Both the position numbers and the translations under genes were made by a program. Source: Arthrobacter sp. 35W (GTDB lineage Bacteria > Actinomycetota > Actinomycetes > Actinomycetales > Micrococcaceae). From it: a DNA stretch of 64,000 bases. Below are positions 9,238 through 17,834 of this stretch, piece by piece. Each line of letters begins with the position of its first letter. Within the stretch, counting starts at the first letter, position 1. The DNA is taken from the NCBI RefSeq assembly GCF_000482545.1, contig NZ_KI519454.1:62001-126000 (forward strand), written 5' to 3'. Below the pieces are notes generated by a model. The model did no database searches and had not been told where the DNA came from. It saw only the letters and a program-made list of their open reading frames with translations.

Positions 9238-10172
9238 GCGGCGCGGATGCAACCGGCACGGTGGTCCTGGCCGGGGCCGGCGGATTCATCGGGCGCGATT
9301 TCCGGCGCCGTTTCGAGGCGGGCGGCTGGAAGGTGCGCACCATCGGCCGCACCGGCGGCGGGGGCGTGGGGGCGGTATGGGGCGACACCGCCGGCATGGC
9401 GGCGCTGTTGGAGGGTGCGGACCTGCTGGTCAACCTGGCCGGCCGGTCCGTTTCCTGCCGATACACCGCGCGCAACCGGGCGGAGATCCTGGACTCCCGG
9501 GTGTCGACGACGGCGGAGCTGGGCCGCGCCGTCGCCGCCTGCGCCACCCCTCCGCGGGACTGGTTCAATGCCAGCACGGGCACCATCTACCGCTCCGCCG
9601 AAGGGGCCGGCGTGCCCGCTGGAGGTTTCCCGGAGGACGACGGCGGAATCGGCTCAGGCTTTTCCGTGGACGTCGCCCGGGCCTGGGAGCGGACGCTCGC
9701 GCAGGCGCAGACGCCGTCCACCCGCAGGATTCCGCTGCGCATCACCATCGTTCTGGGTCCGGGCGGCGGCGTCATGAGGCCCTTCGTGAACCTCGCGCGG
9801 CTGGGCCTCGGGGGCCGGATGGGCCCGGGCACCCAGTGGTTCAGCTGGATCCATCTGGAGGACCTGTACCGGGCGGTCCTATTCCTCCACAGACATGGAG
9901 ACATCACCGGTCCCGTCAATGTGGCCTCTCCGAATGCCGTGGGCAATGCCGGGCTCATGGCCGCCGTCCGGAGTGCTCTGAAGGTGCCGTTTGGACTGCC
10001 GACGCCGGCCTGGCTGCTGAAGATGGGTGCCGTGCTGATCCGCACCGAAACCGAGCTGGTGCTCAAGAGCCGCTGGGTCCGCCCGCAGAAGCTGATCGAC
10101 GCAGGGTTCCAGTGGCACCATCCTGACCTTGACGAGGCGCTGGCCGACATTCTGGCGGTGGACCGTGGCTGA
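9234..10172 (+). CDS. TIGR01777-type NAD(P)-binding epimerase/SDR family protein
   Basis: 312 residues. The glycine-rich nucleotide-binding motif GAGGFIGR sits at the N-terminus and the family segment WFNASTGTIYR near residue 110; SWIHLEDLYRAVLFL follows and the C-terminus is DUF1731-like (NAVGNAGLMAAVRSAL ... ELVLKSRWVRPQKLIDAGF). The family resembles sugar-nucleotide epimerases, but no substrate is established. GTG at 9234 overlaps the TetR stop (GTGA), which fixes the start and implies translational coupling. Likely part of the TetR regulon. Confidence 0.85.
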   Translation: MSGADATGTVVLAGAGGFIGRDFRRRFEAGGWKVRTIGRTGGGGVGAVWGDTAGMAALLEGADLLVNLAGRSVSCRYTARNRAEILDSRVSTTAELGRAVAACATPPRDWFNASTGTIYRSAEGAGVPAGGFPEDDGGIGSGFSVDVARAWERTLAQAQTPSTRRIPLRITIVLGPGGGVMRPFVNLARLGLGGRMGPGTQWFSWIHLEDLYRAVLFLHRHGDITGPVNVASPNAVGNAGLMAAVRSALKVPFGLPTPAWLLKMGAVLIRTETELVLKSRWVRPQKLIDAGFQWHHPDLDEALADILAVDRG

Positions 10173-10680
10173 GGGCACGGAACCGGCGCCGGCCCAGCCC
10201 GGCAGGGAACGGCCCCCGGCGCAGGAGTATGGATCGCACGCCTTCCTGCTGGGTTGGCTCATCACCTTCGTGCTCTTCTGCGCCCTGTTTCCCGCCTGGG
10301 TGGGCCTCAGTGGTGCGTACAGTGCAAACGAGTTTGCACTGTACTGGTTGGAGTACTTTCCCGGGCTCCTGCTGACTGGCTTCATGCCGGCCATGGTCAT
10401 CGGCATCCCGCTGGGCCTGCTGACAGCCTGGCCGCTGCGCCGCATCCCGAACCAATGGGTCCACGTGGCCGTCCACACCGTGGTGACCGGGGCCGTTGCC
10501 GCAGCCGTGGTGCTCCTGGTCCACGCCCCCGAAGCGGCGCTCCCGATGGGCCTGATCTTCGCCATCAGCGCCGGCATTGGCCGCCTCAGCGTGGTCAAGA
10601 TCGTCACCTCCCACCAGGCAAAACAGGCGGCCGCCGCCGCTGCGGCACGTGCCGGGACAGCCGCAACCAAATATGAGTGA
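10165..10680 (+). CDS. small integral membrane protein, unknown function
   Basis: 171 residues with about four hydrophobic segments (for example GWLITFVLFCALFPAWVGL and VHTVVTGAVAAAVVLLV), preceded by a hydrophilic N-terminus of about 30 residues and ending in an alanine-rich tail. GTG at 10165 overlaps the previous gene by 8 bp. I do not recognise the family. The surprising feature is a perfect 13+13 bp palindrome inside the coding region (10317-10344). It is the last gene of the TetR-led run. Confidence 0.7.
   Translation: MAEGTEPAPAQPGRERPPAQEYGSHAFLLGWLITFVLFCALFPAWVGLSGAYSANEFALYWLEYFPGLLLTGFMPAMVIGIPLGLLTAWPLRRIPNQWVHVAVHTVVTGAVAAAVVLLVHAPEAALPMGLIFAISAGIGRLSVVKIVTSHQAKQAAAAAAARAGTAATKYE
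10317..10344. repeat. perfect palindrome inside a coding sequence
   Basis: Arms GTACAGTGCAAAC (10317-10329) and GTTTGCACTGTAC (10332-10344) are exact inverted complements separated by two bases. The region encodes AYSANEFALYW in a loop between membrane segments. Such a long exact palindrome is not forced by the protein sequence. Confidence 0.9.
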
Positions 10681-10687
10681 TTGTGAA

Positions 10688-10706
10688 TCGTAATGACGCT
10701 TTACGA
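10688..10706. promoter_or_regulatory. putative operator upstream of the glycoside-hydrolase-like gene
   Basis: TCGTAA and TTACGA form an inverted repeat separated by 7 bp, widening to GTGA...TCAC on the outside with one offset. It lies about 60 bp upstream of the start of a two-gene carbohydrate operon and has the size of a dimeric regulator site. No regulator gene is adjacent. Confidence 0.35.
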
Positions 10707-10766
10707 TCACTAGGATTCAGGAAAGCATGGTGTAACCACCGGAATTTCTACTGGAGCTGATTTTTC

Positions 10767-13700
10767 ATGCCGGACCCGGCCACTGCCACCCTTGCCCGAC
10801 TGCACCCCGAACTAGATTGCGGAACGGGGGAGTGGGACAAGCTCCTCTACGGCAACCACCGCATCGTCGTCCAAGCCCCGGACGCAGCCGCCGCCACGGT
10901 GGTGCTGCCCTGGCGCCGCCAGGACGCCGACCCCGCCGCCGTGGACGTCATCGTCACCTCCGCCGCCTCCGGCCGCCGTGTCTCCAACGTGCTGGCCGGG
11001 GTGCGCACCGCCGAGCAGGGCGAGTTCACCTTCGAGCCCATCGACGGCGCGGGCACCTACTACTTCCACTACCTGCCCTACGCCATGGGCGGCCACGCCC
11101 ACTACCCGCAGGCCAGCTATCTGCCGCACCGCCCGACGGCGGACCCGGCCTGGGTGGACCGGACCGCCACCAGCATCTGGGACGAGGAGGCTGCGGCGCA
11201 GACCACCCTGCCGCGGGCCAAGGCCGTCCGCTACGAGGCCGCCAGCGAGTGGGATTCCTTCGCGCCGATGAACTTCACCCCCACGGCCGCCGAGCTTGAG
11301 GTTCTGCACGCTGCCCACGCGGGGGAGCCGTTCCTACTCTTCCCTGAGAACCGCCGCCACCCGATTTCCCTGCGCCGCGCGCTGCCGGCCCACTGGGCGA
11401 TCGGCGGCCCCCACGGCACCATCGCCGACGACGCATTGCCGGGTGAGGACTATGTGGTGCAGCTGGGACTCTATGCCCAGACCGATCTGGCAGGCGCCGT
11501 AGTCACGGTGGAGTCCGCCGACGCCAGCGGCCACTGCCTGAACACCACCGGCGTCGACCGTCTGGGCCGTCCCATGGCGAAGACCCTGAACGTTCCGGCC
11601 GGCGAGGTCCAAGGCCTGTACATCCCGCTGCACATCCCCGCCGAGGCCGCCGGAACCTCCGCCCGGGCCACGATCACCGTCACCGCTGCCACGGAGTCGG
11701 GGGAGACGTTCTCCGCCACCGTGGCCGTGGAACTGGCCGTTGCCGCAGAGCCCGACGCCGACATTCTGGCTGGCGGCCATGGCGACCCTCGCCTGCTGCG
11801 CCGCCTGGCCTGGCTGGATTCCACGCTGGTCCAGGACAACGAGCTCGTGGCCCCGTACACCGCCGTCGAGCTCGACAATGTCAGCCTCAACGGAGAAGCC
11901 GCAACGCTGCGCATCCTGGGCCGCAGCCTGCAGCTGGGGGCCAACGGCCTGCCTGCCCAGCTCACCTCCACCTTCACCCCGGCCGTCACGGGCACCGACG
12001 GACCTGAGCGAGCCCTGCTGGCCGAGCCGGCCGGCTTCCTGGTGGGCATCAACTGGCAGCATTCGCCGCTGGAGTTCACCGTCAACGGACCCGCATCCGT
12101 GGCCTGGACCTGCCGGTGGACCAGCGTTGAGCCGCCGCTGTCCCTGGTGCTGGAGGGTGAATTGGAGGCCGACGGCGCCGCCACCTTTGCGCTCCGCCTC
12201 GCCAACCCCGGCGTAAGCGGGACCACAGTGGGAGCCGCCGTCGAGCTCGACGACGCCGCGCTGTCCCTGGTGCTGAACCCGGACGCCGTGCCCTATGCCA
12301 TGGGCCTGGGCGTGCCCGGCGGCCTGCGCCCGCAGGAACTGGATTGGCAGTGGAATGTCGCCGAAAAGAACCAGGACTCGCTCTGGCTCGGCGATGCCAA
12401 CATCGGGTTCCAGCTCGCGCTGCGCGATGATTCCTACGAGCGCCCGCTGAACACCAACTTCTACGCGCAGAAGCCGCTGGTGGAGCCGGCCAGCTGGGCC
12501 AACCGCGGCCCGGGCGCCGGCTCGGACGCCGACGCCGATGCCCAGGTCCGCGGCGGCGTGCGTCTGCGCACCGGGGAGGACGCCGTCCGCCTTGAGGCCT
12601 ACAGCGGCCCGCGCACGCTCGCGCCGGGCCAGGAGCTGAACTACGGCTTCCGGCTGCTGCTCACCCCGTTCAAGCCGATCGACCCCGCCCGCCAGCTGGG
12701 CAACCGCTACTTCCACGGTGCCGGCACGCCGGAACAGGTCAAGGACGCCGGTGCCACGGTCATCAACATCCACCACGCCACGGCGCTGGCCCCCTACATC
12801 AACGATCCGCTGCTCAGCGCCGGAAACCTCGCCGCCTACACGGAGCAGGCCCACGGGCTCGGACTGAAGGTCAAGGTCTACAACACCGTCCGCGAGCTCA
12901 CGGCCCACAGCCCCGACGTGCTTCCGCTGCTCCAGCTGGGCGGGGAGATCTTCACCGACGGCGCCTCCCCCGGAACGGGAACGGGAACGGGGACAAGCAC
13001 GGGCTCCGGACCGGGCCACATCTGGCTGCAGGAGCACGCCCCGGCGGGCTATGTCTCCGCCTGGTACGCCCCCAATGTGGACGACATCTCCGTGGTCACC
13101 GCCGGCGAATCCCGCTGGCAGAACGCCTACATCAAGGGCCTGTCGGAGCTGGTCCGCAGCACCGGGCTGGATGGCATCTACCTGGATGACATCGCCTACG
13201 ACCGGCACACCATGAAGCGCGTGCGCAAGGTCCTTCAGCAGCACTGCCCGGCGCCGGAGATCGACATCCACTCCGCCAACCAGTTCAACGTCAAGGACGG
13301 GTTCTCCTCCTCGGCCAATCTGTACCTGGAGCAGCTGCCCTACACGGACAGGCTCTGGCTGGGCGAGTACTTCGACTACGACGCCTCCAGTGCCGCCTAT
13401 TGGCTGGTGGAGGTCTCCGGCATCCCCTTCGGCCTGATGGGGGAGATGCTCGAGGGCGGCGGCAATCCGTGGCGTGGCATGGTGTTCGGCATGACCGGCC
13501 GTGCGCCGCGCGTGGACAACCGGCCGCTGTGGGCGTTCTGGACCGAGCACGGCCTGGAAACCGCACCGATGGTGGGCTGGTGGGCCGGCAACGGGCCGGT
13601 GAAGACCAACCATCCGGCGGTGCTGGCCACCAGCTGGAGCACGCCGAAGGGCCTGGTGGTCGCTCTGGCCAGCTGGGCCGATGAGGCTGTCGAGGTCCAG

Positions 13701-13856
13701 CTGGAGTTCGACGACGGCGCCGCCTCCCTGGCCGGCGTCGAACGTTGGGCACCGGCCATCGAAGACTTCCAGGGCGAGCGGCGATATGCTCCACAGGAAG
13801 GCATCACCGTCTCCCCGCAACGCGGTGTACTGCTAGTGATTGGAACGCAGGCATGA
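10767..13856 (+). CDS. glycoside-hydrolase-like protein (DUF6067/GH123-N-related)
   Basis: 1029 residues, no signal peptide. The first half is beta-rich (several sandwich-like modules). A TIM-barrel-like part starts near residue 640 and contains STGLDGIYLDDIAYDRHTMK and NLYLEQLPYTDRLWLGEYFDYD, with acidic residues placed like those of glycosidases. A threonine/glycine-rich linker made of repeated ACGGGAACGGG-type codons lies at about residues 737-749. I recognise it as resembling actinobacterial DUF6067 or GH123-N-like proteins, but do not assign a substrate. ATG 10767 is followed by a long uninterrupted frame; the next gene overlaps its stop (ATGA), so both are one operon. Confidence 0.65.
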   Translation: MPDPATATLARLHPELDCGTGEWDKLLYGNHRIVVQAPDAAAATVVLPWRRQDADPAAVDVIVTSAASGRRVSNVLAGVRTAEQGEFTFEPIDGAGTYYFHYLPYAMGGHAHYPQASYLPHRPTADPAWVDRTATSIWDEEAAAQTTLPRAKAVRYEAASEWDSFAPMNFTPTAAELEVLHAAHAGEPFLLFPENRRHPISLRRALPAHWAIGGPHGTIADDALPGEDYVVQLGLYAQTDLAGAVVTVESADASGHCLNTTGVDRLGRPMAKTLNVPAGEVQGLYIPLHIPAEAAGTSARATITVTAATESGETFSATVAVELAVAAEPDADILAGGHGDPRLLRRLAWLDSTLVQDNELVAPYTAVELDNVSLNGEAATLRILGRSLQLGANGLPAQLTSTFTPAVTGTDGPERALLAEPAGFLVGINWQHSPLEFTVNGPASVAWTCRWTSVEPPLSLVLEGELEADGAATFALRLANPGVSGTTVGAAVELDDAALSLVLNPDAVPYAMGLGVPGGLRPQELDWQWNVAEKNQDSLWLGDANIGFQLALRDDSYERPLNTNFYAQKPLVEPASWANRGPGAGSDADADAQVRGGVRLRTGEDAVRLEAYSGPRTLAPGQELNYGFRLLLTPFKPIDPARQLGNRYFHGAGTPEQVKDAGATVINIHHATALAPYINDPLLSAGNLAAYTEQAHGLGLKVKVYNTVRELTAHSPDVLPLLQLGGEIFTDGASPGTGTGTGTSTGSGPGHIWLQEHAPAGYVSAWYAPNVDDISVVTAGESRWQNAYIKGLSELVRSTGLDGIYLDDIAYDRHTMKRVRKVLQQHCPAPEIDIHSANQFNVKDGFSSSANLYLEQLPYTDRLWLGEYFDYDASSAAYWLVEVSGIPFGLMGEMLEGGGNPWRGMVFGMTGRAPRVDNRPLWAFWTEHGLETAPMVGWWAGNGPVKTNHPAVLATSWSTPKGLVVALASWADEAVEVQLEFDDGAASLAGVERWAPAIEDFQGERRYAPQEGITVSPQRGVLLVIGTQA

Positions 13857-15940
13857 CCAACACCACCCAGCCCACGGCCCCCGCGGCCACGGCTTCACAG
13901 AGCACGTCCACCCTTTCCGTGGAAACCCGAACCATCCAGTTGGCCCATTTGGGCGCTGAATCCCCGCTGCCGGCGGTGCAGGCACTGTTGGAACCGCCCT
14001 ACAACGTGGGCGGGGACATTCCGGCCCACATCGCTGCCGGCGCCCGCTATGGCAAGGCCCGCAACATCTACCCGTACCAGCTCCAGGACGGCTACAGCCG
14101 CGACACCCGGCCCACCGCGATGACCGCCGTCGTGCTCGAGAACGCGCACGTCCGCGCCGTCTTCCTGCCTGAACTGGGCGGGCGGCTGTGGGAACTGGTG
14201 GACAAGGCCACCGGCAAGGAACTGCTGCACACCCAGGACCGGATCCAGTTCGCCAACCTGGCCCTGCGCAATGCCTGGTTCGCCGGCGGCATCGAATGCA
14301 ACATCGGCACCCGTGGGCACTCGCCCACCACCTGCATCCCGCTGCACACCGCCATCGTCGAGGCCCCCGGCGGCCAGCAGGTGCTGCGGATGTGGGAGTT
14401 CGACAGGCTGCGCGAGGTGGTCTTCCAGATCGATGCGTGGCTGCCTGCCGACTCGGTCGTGGTGTTTGTGGCCGTGCGGATCCGCAACCCCAACGCTGCC
14501 GAGGTGCCCATGTACTGGTGGACCAATGCGGCGGTGCCCCAAACACCGGGCAGCCGCGTGCTGGCCCCGGCACGGGAGGCCTACGCCACGGACTACGACG
14601 GCAGCATGACCCGCGTGGTGCCCACCAGCTTCCATGGCATCGATGCCAGCTGGCCGATGCGCAACACCGCCGCCGCGGACTTCTTCTTCGACATCCCCCA
14701 GGAGCAGCGCCGCTGGGTGGCCATGGCCGACGACGACGGCGACGGGCTGGCGCTGGTGTCCTCGCCGCGGCTGCGCGGACGCAAGCTCTTTGTCTGGGGC
14801 GAAACCGTGGGCGGACACCGCTGGCAGGAGTGGCTCAGCCCGGATGCCGGCCACTACACGGAGATCCAGGCCGGTCTGGCCCAGACCCAGTTTGAGCATG
14901 TACCCATGCCCGCGGGGGAGAGCTGGCAGTGGGTGGAGGCCTACGGCAACGCCGCCCTCGATCCGGCACTGGCGCACAGCGAGGACTGGAACGCGGCAGT
15001 GGTGCACGGCAGCGAGCGGGTGGACGCCCTGGTGGACACGCGCGCCGTTGACAGGGCGCTCGCCGATGCGGCCCGCTGGGCCGATCTGCCGCCCGGACCG
15101 TTGCTGGTGGCTGGCTCCGGTTGGGGTGCGCTGGAGACCATCCGGCGCGAGTCCGCAGCCATGACGTGGATCAACGCCACGGGAACGCCGTTTTCCCCGG
15201 AGACCATCACGTCCGCGCAGGAGCCGTGGGTGGGGCTTCTCCAGGGCGAATCACCGGAGGACCGCTTTGCCGGCGCGCCGAGCTTTGTGCGCGGGCAGGA
15301 CTGGGTCAGGGCCCTGATGGCGCCGGAGTGGAAGTCGGACGCGCCGGTGGAGCCGAGCGCCGAGGCGCTGTTCCACCTGGCCGTCATGTCCCACGCGGAG
15401 GGCGAATACGCGTGGGCCGTCGCCAACTACTGGCACGCGCTGGACCTGGCCGGCCGCGGTGGGGGCTTGTCGCAGTCCAGCCGGGCGCTGGCCCTGCGCG
15501 GGCTGGGGCTTGCCCTGCTGGCCCTCGCCGATGCGGAAGCAGATGCCGCCTCCGGAGACGACAACGACAATGCCGGGCTGCCCGAGGAGCCCAGCGTCGA
15601 CGGTGGCCTGGCCCGGCTGCGGGGCGCCTGCGCGGCGGATCCGGGCAGCAAGTGGCTGCTGGCCGAGGCCATGGCCGAGCACATCGATCGCGGCCAGGCC
15701 GCCGCTGCGTTGACCCTGGTGGACGGCGCCCCCGCGGAGCTTGGCGCCCTCGGGCGGATCCGCTTCCTCACCGCCCTGGCGCATGCCCGCTCCGGAGCAC
15801 CGGAAACGGCGGCTGCCATGCTCAAGGATGGGTTGGAGGTCCCCGACCTGCGCGAGGGCGAGAACTCCATCACCGCCCTCTGGCGGGAAGTCTGCCCCGG
15901 CGAATCCGTGCCACAGCAGTACCAGTTCAGCATGCAGTAG
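13853..15940 (+). CDS. DUF5107 domain protein with C-terminal TPR-like region
   Basis: 695 residues. The N-terminal two-thirds is a DUF5107 domain: the segment IYPYQLQDGYSRDTRPTAMT and then VFLPELGGRLWELVDKATGKEL resemble the aldose-1-epimerase/galactose-mutarotase fold. The C-terminal 200 residues are helical, with TPR-like helices (FHLAVMSHAEGEYAWAVANYW). It overlaps the glycoside-hydrolase-like gene by 4 bp. DUF5107 proteins regularly accompany glycoside-degrading enzymes, so a sugar-binding or glycan-processing role is likely; no reaction is established. The first 38 residues are low-complexity and may be unstructured. Confidence 0.75.
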   Translation: MTNTTQPTAPAATASQSTSTLSVETRTIQLAHLGAESPLPAVQALLEPPYNVGGDIPAHIAAGARYGKARNIYPYQLQDGYSRDTRPTAMTAVVLENAHVRAVFLPELGGRLWELVDKATGKELLHTQDRIQFANLALRNAWFAGGIECNIGTRGHSPTTCIPLHTAIVEAPGGQQVLRMWEFDRLREVVFQIDAWLPADSVVVFVAVRIRNPNAAEVPMYWWTNAAVPQTPGSRVLAPAREAYATDYDGSMTRVVPTSFHGIDASWPMRNTAAADFFFDIPQEQRRWVAMADDDGDGLALVSSPRLRGRKLFVWGETVGGHRWQEWLSPDAGHYTEIQAGLAQTQFEHVPMPAGESWQWVEAYGNAALDPALAHSEDWNAAVVHGSERVDALVDTRAVDRALADAARWADLPPGPLLVAGSGWGALETIRRESAAMTWINATGTPFSPETITSAQEPWVGLLQGESPEDRFAGAPSFVRGQDWVRALMAPEWKSDAPVEPSAEALFHLAVMSHAEGEYAWAVANYWHALDLAGRGGGLSQSSRALALRGLGLALLALADAEADAASGDDNDNAGLPEEPSVDGGLARLRGACAADPGSKWLLAEAMAEHIDRGQAAAALTLVDGAPAELGALGRIRFLTALAHARSGAPETAAAMLKDGLEVPDLREGENSITALWREVCPGESVPQQYQFSMQ

Positions 15941-15980
15941 CCCGCCAGCCCCGTCGTGACTGGGCACCGGGGACGACGTT

Positions 15981-16041
15981 TCCCGTTCAGGACGCAGTTG
16001 TAGACGCGTCCTGGGCGGGGAACGGCGTCCTGGATGCAGTT
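15981..16041. repeat. dispersed 61-nt intergenic repeat, copy A
   Basis: Aligns without gaps to 45271-45331 at 48 of 61 positions. Each copy holds two direct half-units of consensus CGTCCWGGATGCAGTT spaced 42 bp apart (here beginning 15984 and 16026). It lies between the DUF5107 gene and the asparagine operon. Confidence 0.8.
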
Positions 16042-16066
16042 CTGTGGCCCGGACCACCCGCAACCA

Positions 16067-16095
16067 TTGACACCATCAGCACAGCGTGGCAAAGT
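16067..16095 (+). promoter_or_regulatory. promoter of the asparagine-catabolism operon
   Basis: A perfect -35 TTGACA (16067-16072) is followed after 17 bp by a weak -10 CAAAGT (16090-16095). Predicted transcription start is at 16102-16103, the position of the GTG start of the GntR gene, which suggests a leaderless mRNA. Confidence 0.5.
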
Positions 16096-16102
16096 TCTGA
16101 AC

Positions 16103-16831
16103 GTGAACCTGTCAGACAGCTGGGCAGCCAAGCAGCCAGCCATTGCCCGCATCAGCGCAGCCGAGGCGGTGCTGGGCTCCCTCCGCGGCGCCATCGAGGA
16201 TGGCCACCTGCCCATTGGGAGCAGGCTGCCCGCCGAAGCCACCCTTGCCGCCCAATACGGCGTGAGCCGCTCGGTGGTCCGCGAGGCCCTGCGCTCCAGC
16301 CAGTCGCTGGGGCTGACCGAAACCAAGACCGGCAAGGGCACCTATGTCGTGGCCTCCCGCACCTCGGGGGACCTGGCCCTGGGCCGCTTCTCCGCCCGCG
16401 CCCTGATGGAGGCCCGGCCCCACATCGAGGTGCCGGCCGCCGCGCTGGCCGCGGACCGCCGCGGGGAGGACGACCTTGAAACCCTCCGCGGCATCCTCAC
16501 CGCGATGGCCACCGAGGATGATCCCCAGCAGTGGGTTGCCCTGGACGCCGACTTCCACGCCGCCGTCGCCCATGCCAGCGGCAACCCCGTGTTTGAGCAG
16601 ATCATCACCGGCATCCGGGATGGGCTGTCCAGCCAGTCGGAGACCATCAACCTGATGACGGGCCGCCAGCGCGAGTCCGACGACGAGCACCGCGCCGTCT
16701 TCGACGCGATTGAACGGCACGACGGCGACGGCGCCGCCGCCGCGATGGGCAACCACCTCGCCCACGTGGCCTCGGCCCTGCAGGAAATTTTTGGCACCAC
16801 TGAGAGGACCACCACCCATGGCCGGCACTGA
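16103..16831 (+). CDS. GntR-family (FadR/FCD subgroup) regulator of the asparagine operon
   Basis: 242 residues. A winged helix at about residues 17-75 contains EAVLGSLRGAIEDGHLPIGS and LAAQYGVSRSVVREALRSSQ; the C-terminal FCD-type helical domain contains ALDADFHAAVAHASGNPVF. GTG at 16103 was chosen because the helix-turn-helix begins soon after and a promoter predicts transcription starting right there; no ribosome site is visible, consistent with leaderless translation. An in-frame extension back to 16034 would cross the promoter. It overlaps the asparaginase gene by 14 bp and most likely senses an amino or dicarboxylic acid to control the operon. Confidence 0.85.
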   Translation: MNLSDSWAAKQPAIARISAAEAVLGSLRGAIEDGHLPIGSRLPAEATLAAQYGVSRSVVREALRSSQSLGLTETKTGKGTYVVASRTSGDLALGRFSARALMEARPHIEVPAAALAADRRGEDDLETLRGILTAMATEDDPQQWVALDADFHAAVAHASGNPVFEQIITGIRDGLSSQSETINLMTGRQRESDDEHRAVFDAIERHDGDGAAAAMGNHLAHVASALQEIFGTTERTTTHGRH

Positions 16832-17822
16832 CGCCACCACCGCACTCCCGCCCCTGCCCGGCCATGTGCCCCTGGTGGCGCAGATCCGCTCCGACATGGT
16901 GGAGAGCGTCCACTACGGCTCGTACATCGTGCTGGCCCCGGACGGATCAACGCTGATGTCCGCCGGTGATCCGCTGGCGCTGTACTACCCGCGCTCCTCG
17001 CTCAAGCCGCTGCAGGCGGTGGCCATGGTCCGTGCCGGGCTGGTGCTGGCGCCGGAGCTGCTGGCCCTGGCCGCCGCGAGCCATTCCGGTGCCACCCGGC
17101 ATCTGGACGGTGCGCAGGAGATCCTCGCGCTGCACTCGATCGACCCCGTCTTTCTGGCCAACCAGCCCGATCTGCCCTACGGCACCGCCGAGCGCGAGGG
17201 CTGGCTGCGCGCCGGGGGGGCGCCGACGGCGTTTGCCCAGAACTGCTCGGGCAAGCACGCCGCGATGCTGGCCACCTGCACGCTGAACGGCTGGCCGCTG
17301 CGCGGATACCTCGATCCGGAACACCCCCTGCAGCAGCGCGTCGACGCCGTCGTCGAGGAACTCACGGGCGAGCCCATCACCCATGCCAGCACGGATGGCT
17401 GCGGCACCCCCGTGCATGCCATCTCCTTGGCCGGCATGGCCCGCGCCTACTCTGCCATCATCAGCGCCCCCGCCGGCACTGCCGAGGCCGCGGTGGCCGA
17501 TGCCATGCGGGCGTTCCCGGAGAATGTCGCCGGCGAGGGCCGCGATGTCACAGCCCTGATGCGCGCCGTCCCCGGCCTGCTGGCCAAGGACGGCTTCGAA
17601 GGCATCCAGGCGGTGGCGCTGCCGGATGGCCGGGCGCTGGTGCTGAAGATCGCCGACGGCGGCGACCGCGCCAGAATGCCCGCCACCGTGGACCTGCTGG
17701 GACGTCTGGGCGTAGATTCGGCGCAACTGGCCCGTGTTGAAACGGCGCCCGTCCTGGGCGGCGGACTGTCTGTGGGCGCGCTGGTTGCGCTGCCCACTCC
17801 TGCCGGACCCTCCGGCAGCTGA
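16818..17822 (+). CDS. L-asparaginase, Rhizobium etli type II (class 3) family
   Basis: 334 residues. Hydrolyses asparagine to aspartate and ammonia. The family is unrelated to E. coli-type asparaginases and has a beta-lactamase-like active site. The expected motifs are all visible: SSLK at residues 60-63 (the Ser-x-x-Lys pair), CSGKHAAML (zinc-binding Cys and Lys) and DGCGTPVHA (third zinc ligand Cys). ATG 16818 lies within the end of the GntR gene, fixing its place in the operon. No signal peptide, so cytoplasmic. Its product aspartate is the substrate of the next gene. Confidence 0.9.
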   Translation: MAGTDATTALPPLPGHVPLVAQIRSDMVESVHYGSYIVLAPDGSTLMSAGDPLALYYPRSSLKPLQAVAMVRAGLVLAPELLALAAASHSGATRHLDGAQEILALHSIDPVFLANQPDLPYGTAEREGWLRAGGAPTAFAQNCSGKHAAMLATCTLNGWPLRGYLDPEHPLQQRVDAVVEELTGEPITHASTDGCGTPVHAISLAGMARAYSAIISAPAGTAEAAVADAMRAFPENVAGEGRDVTALMRAVPGLLAKDGFEGIQAVALPDGRALVLKIADGGDRARMPATVDLLGRLGVDSAQLARVETAPVLGGGLSVGALVALPTPAGPSGS

Positions 17823-17834
17823 GCAAGGAGAACC

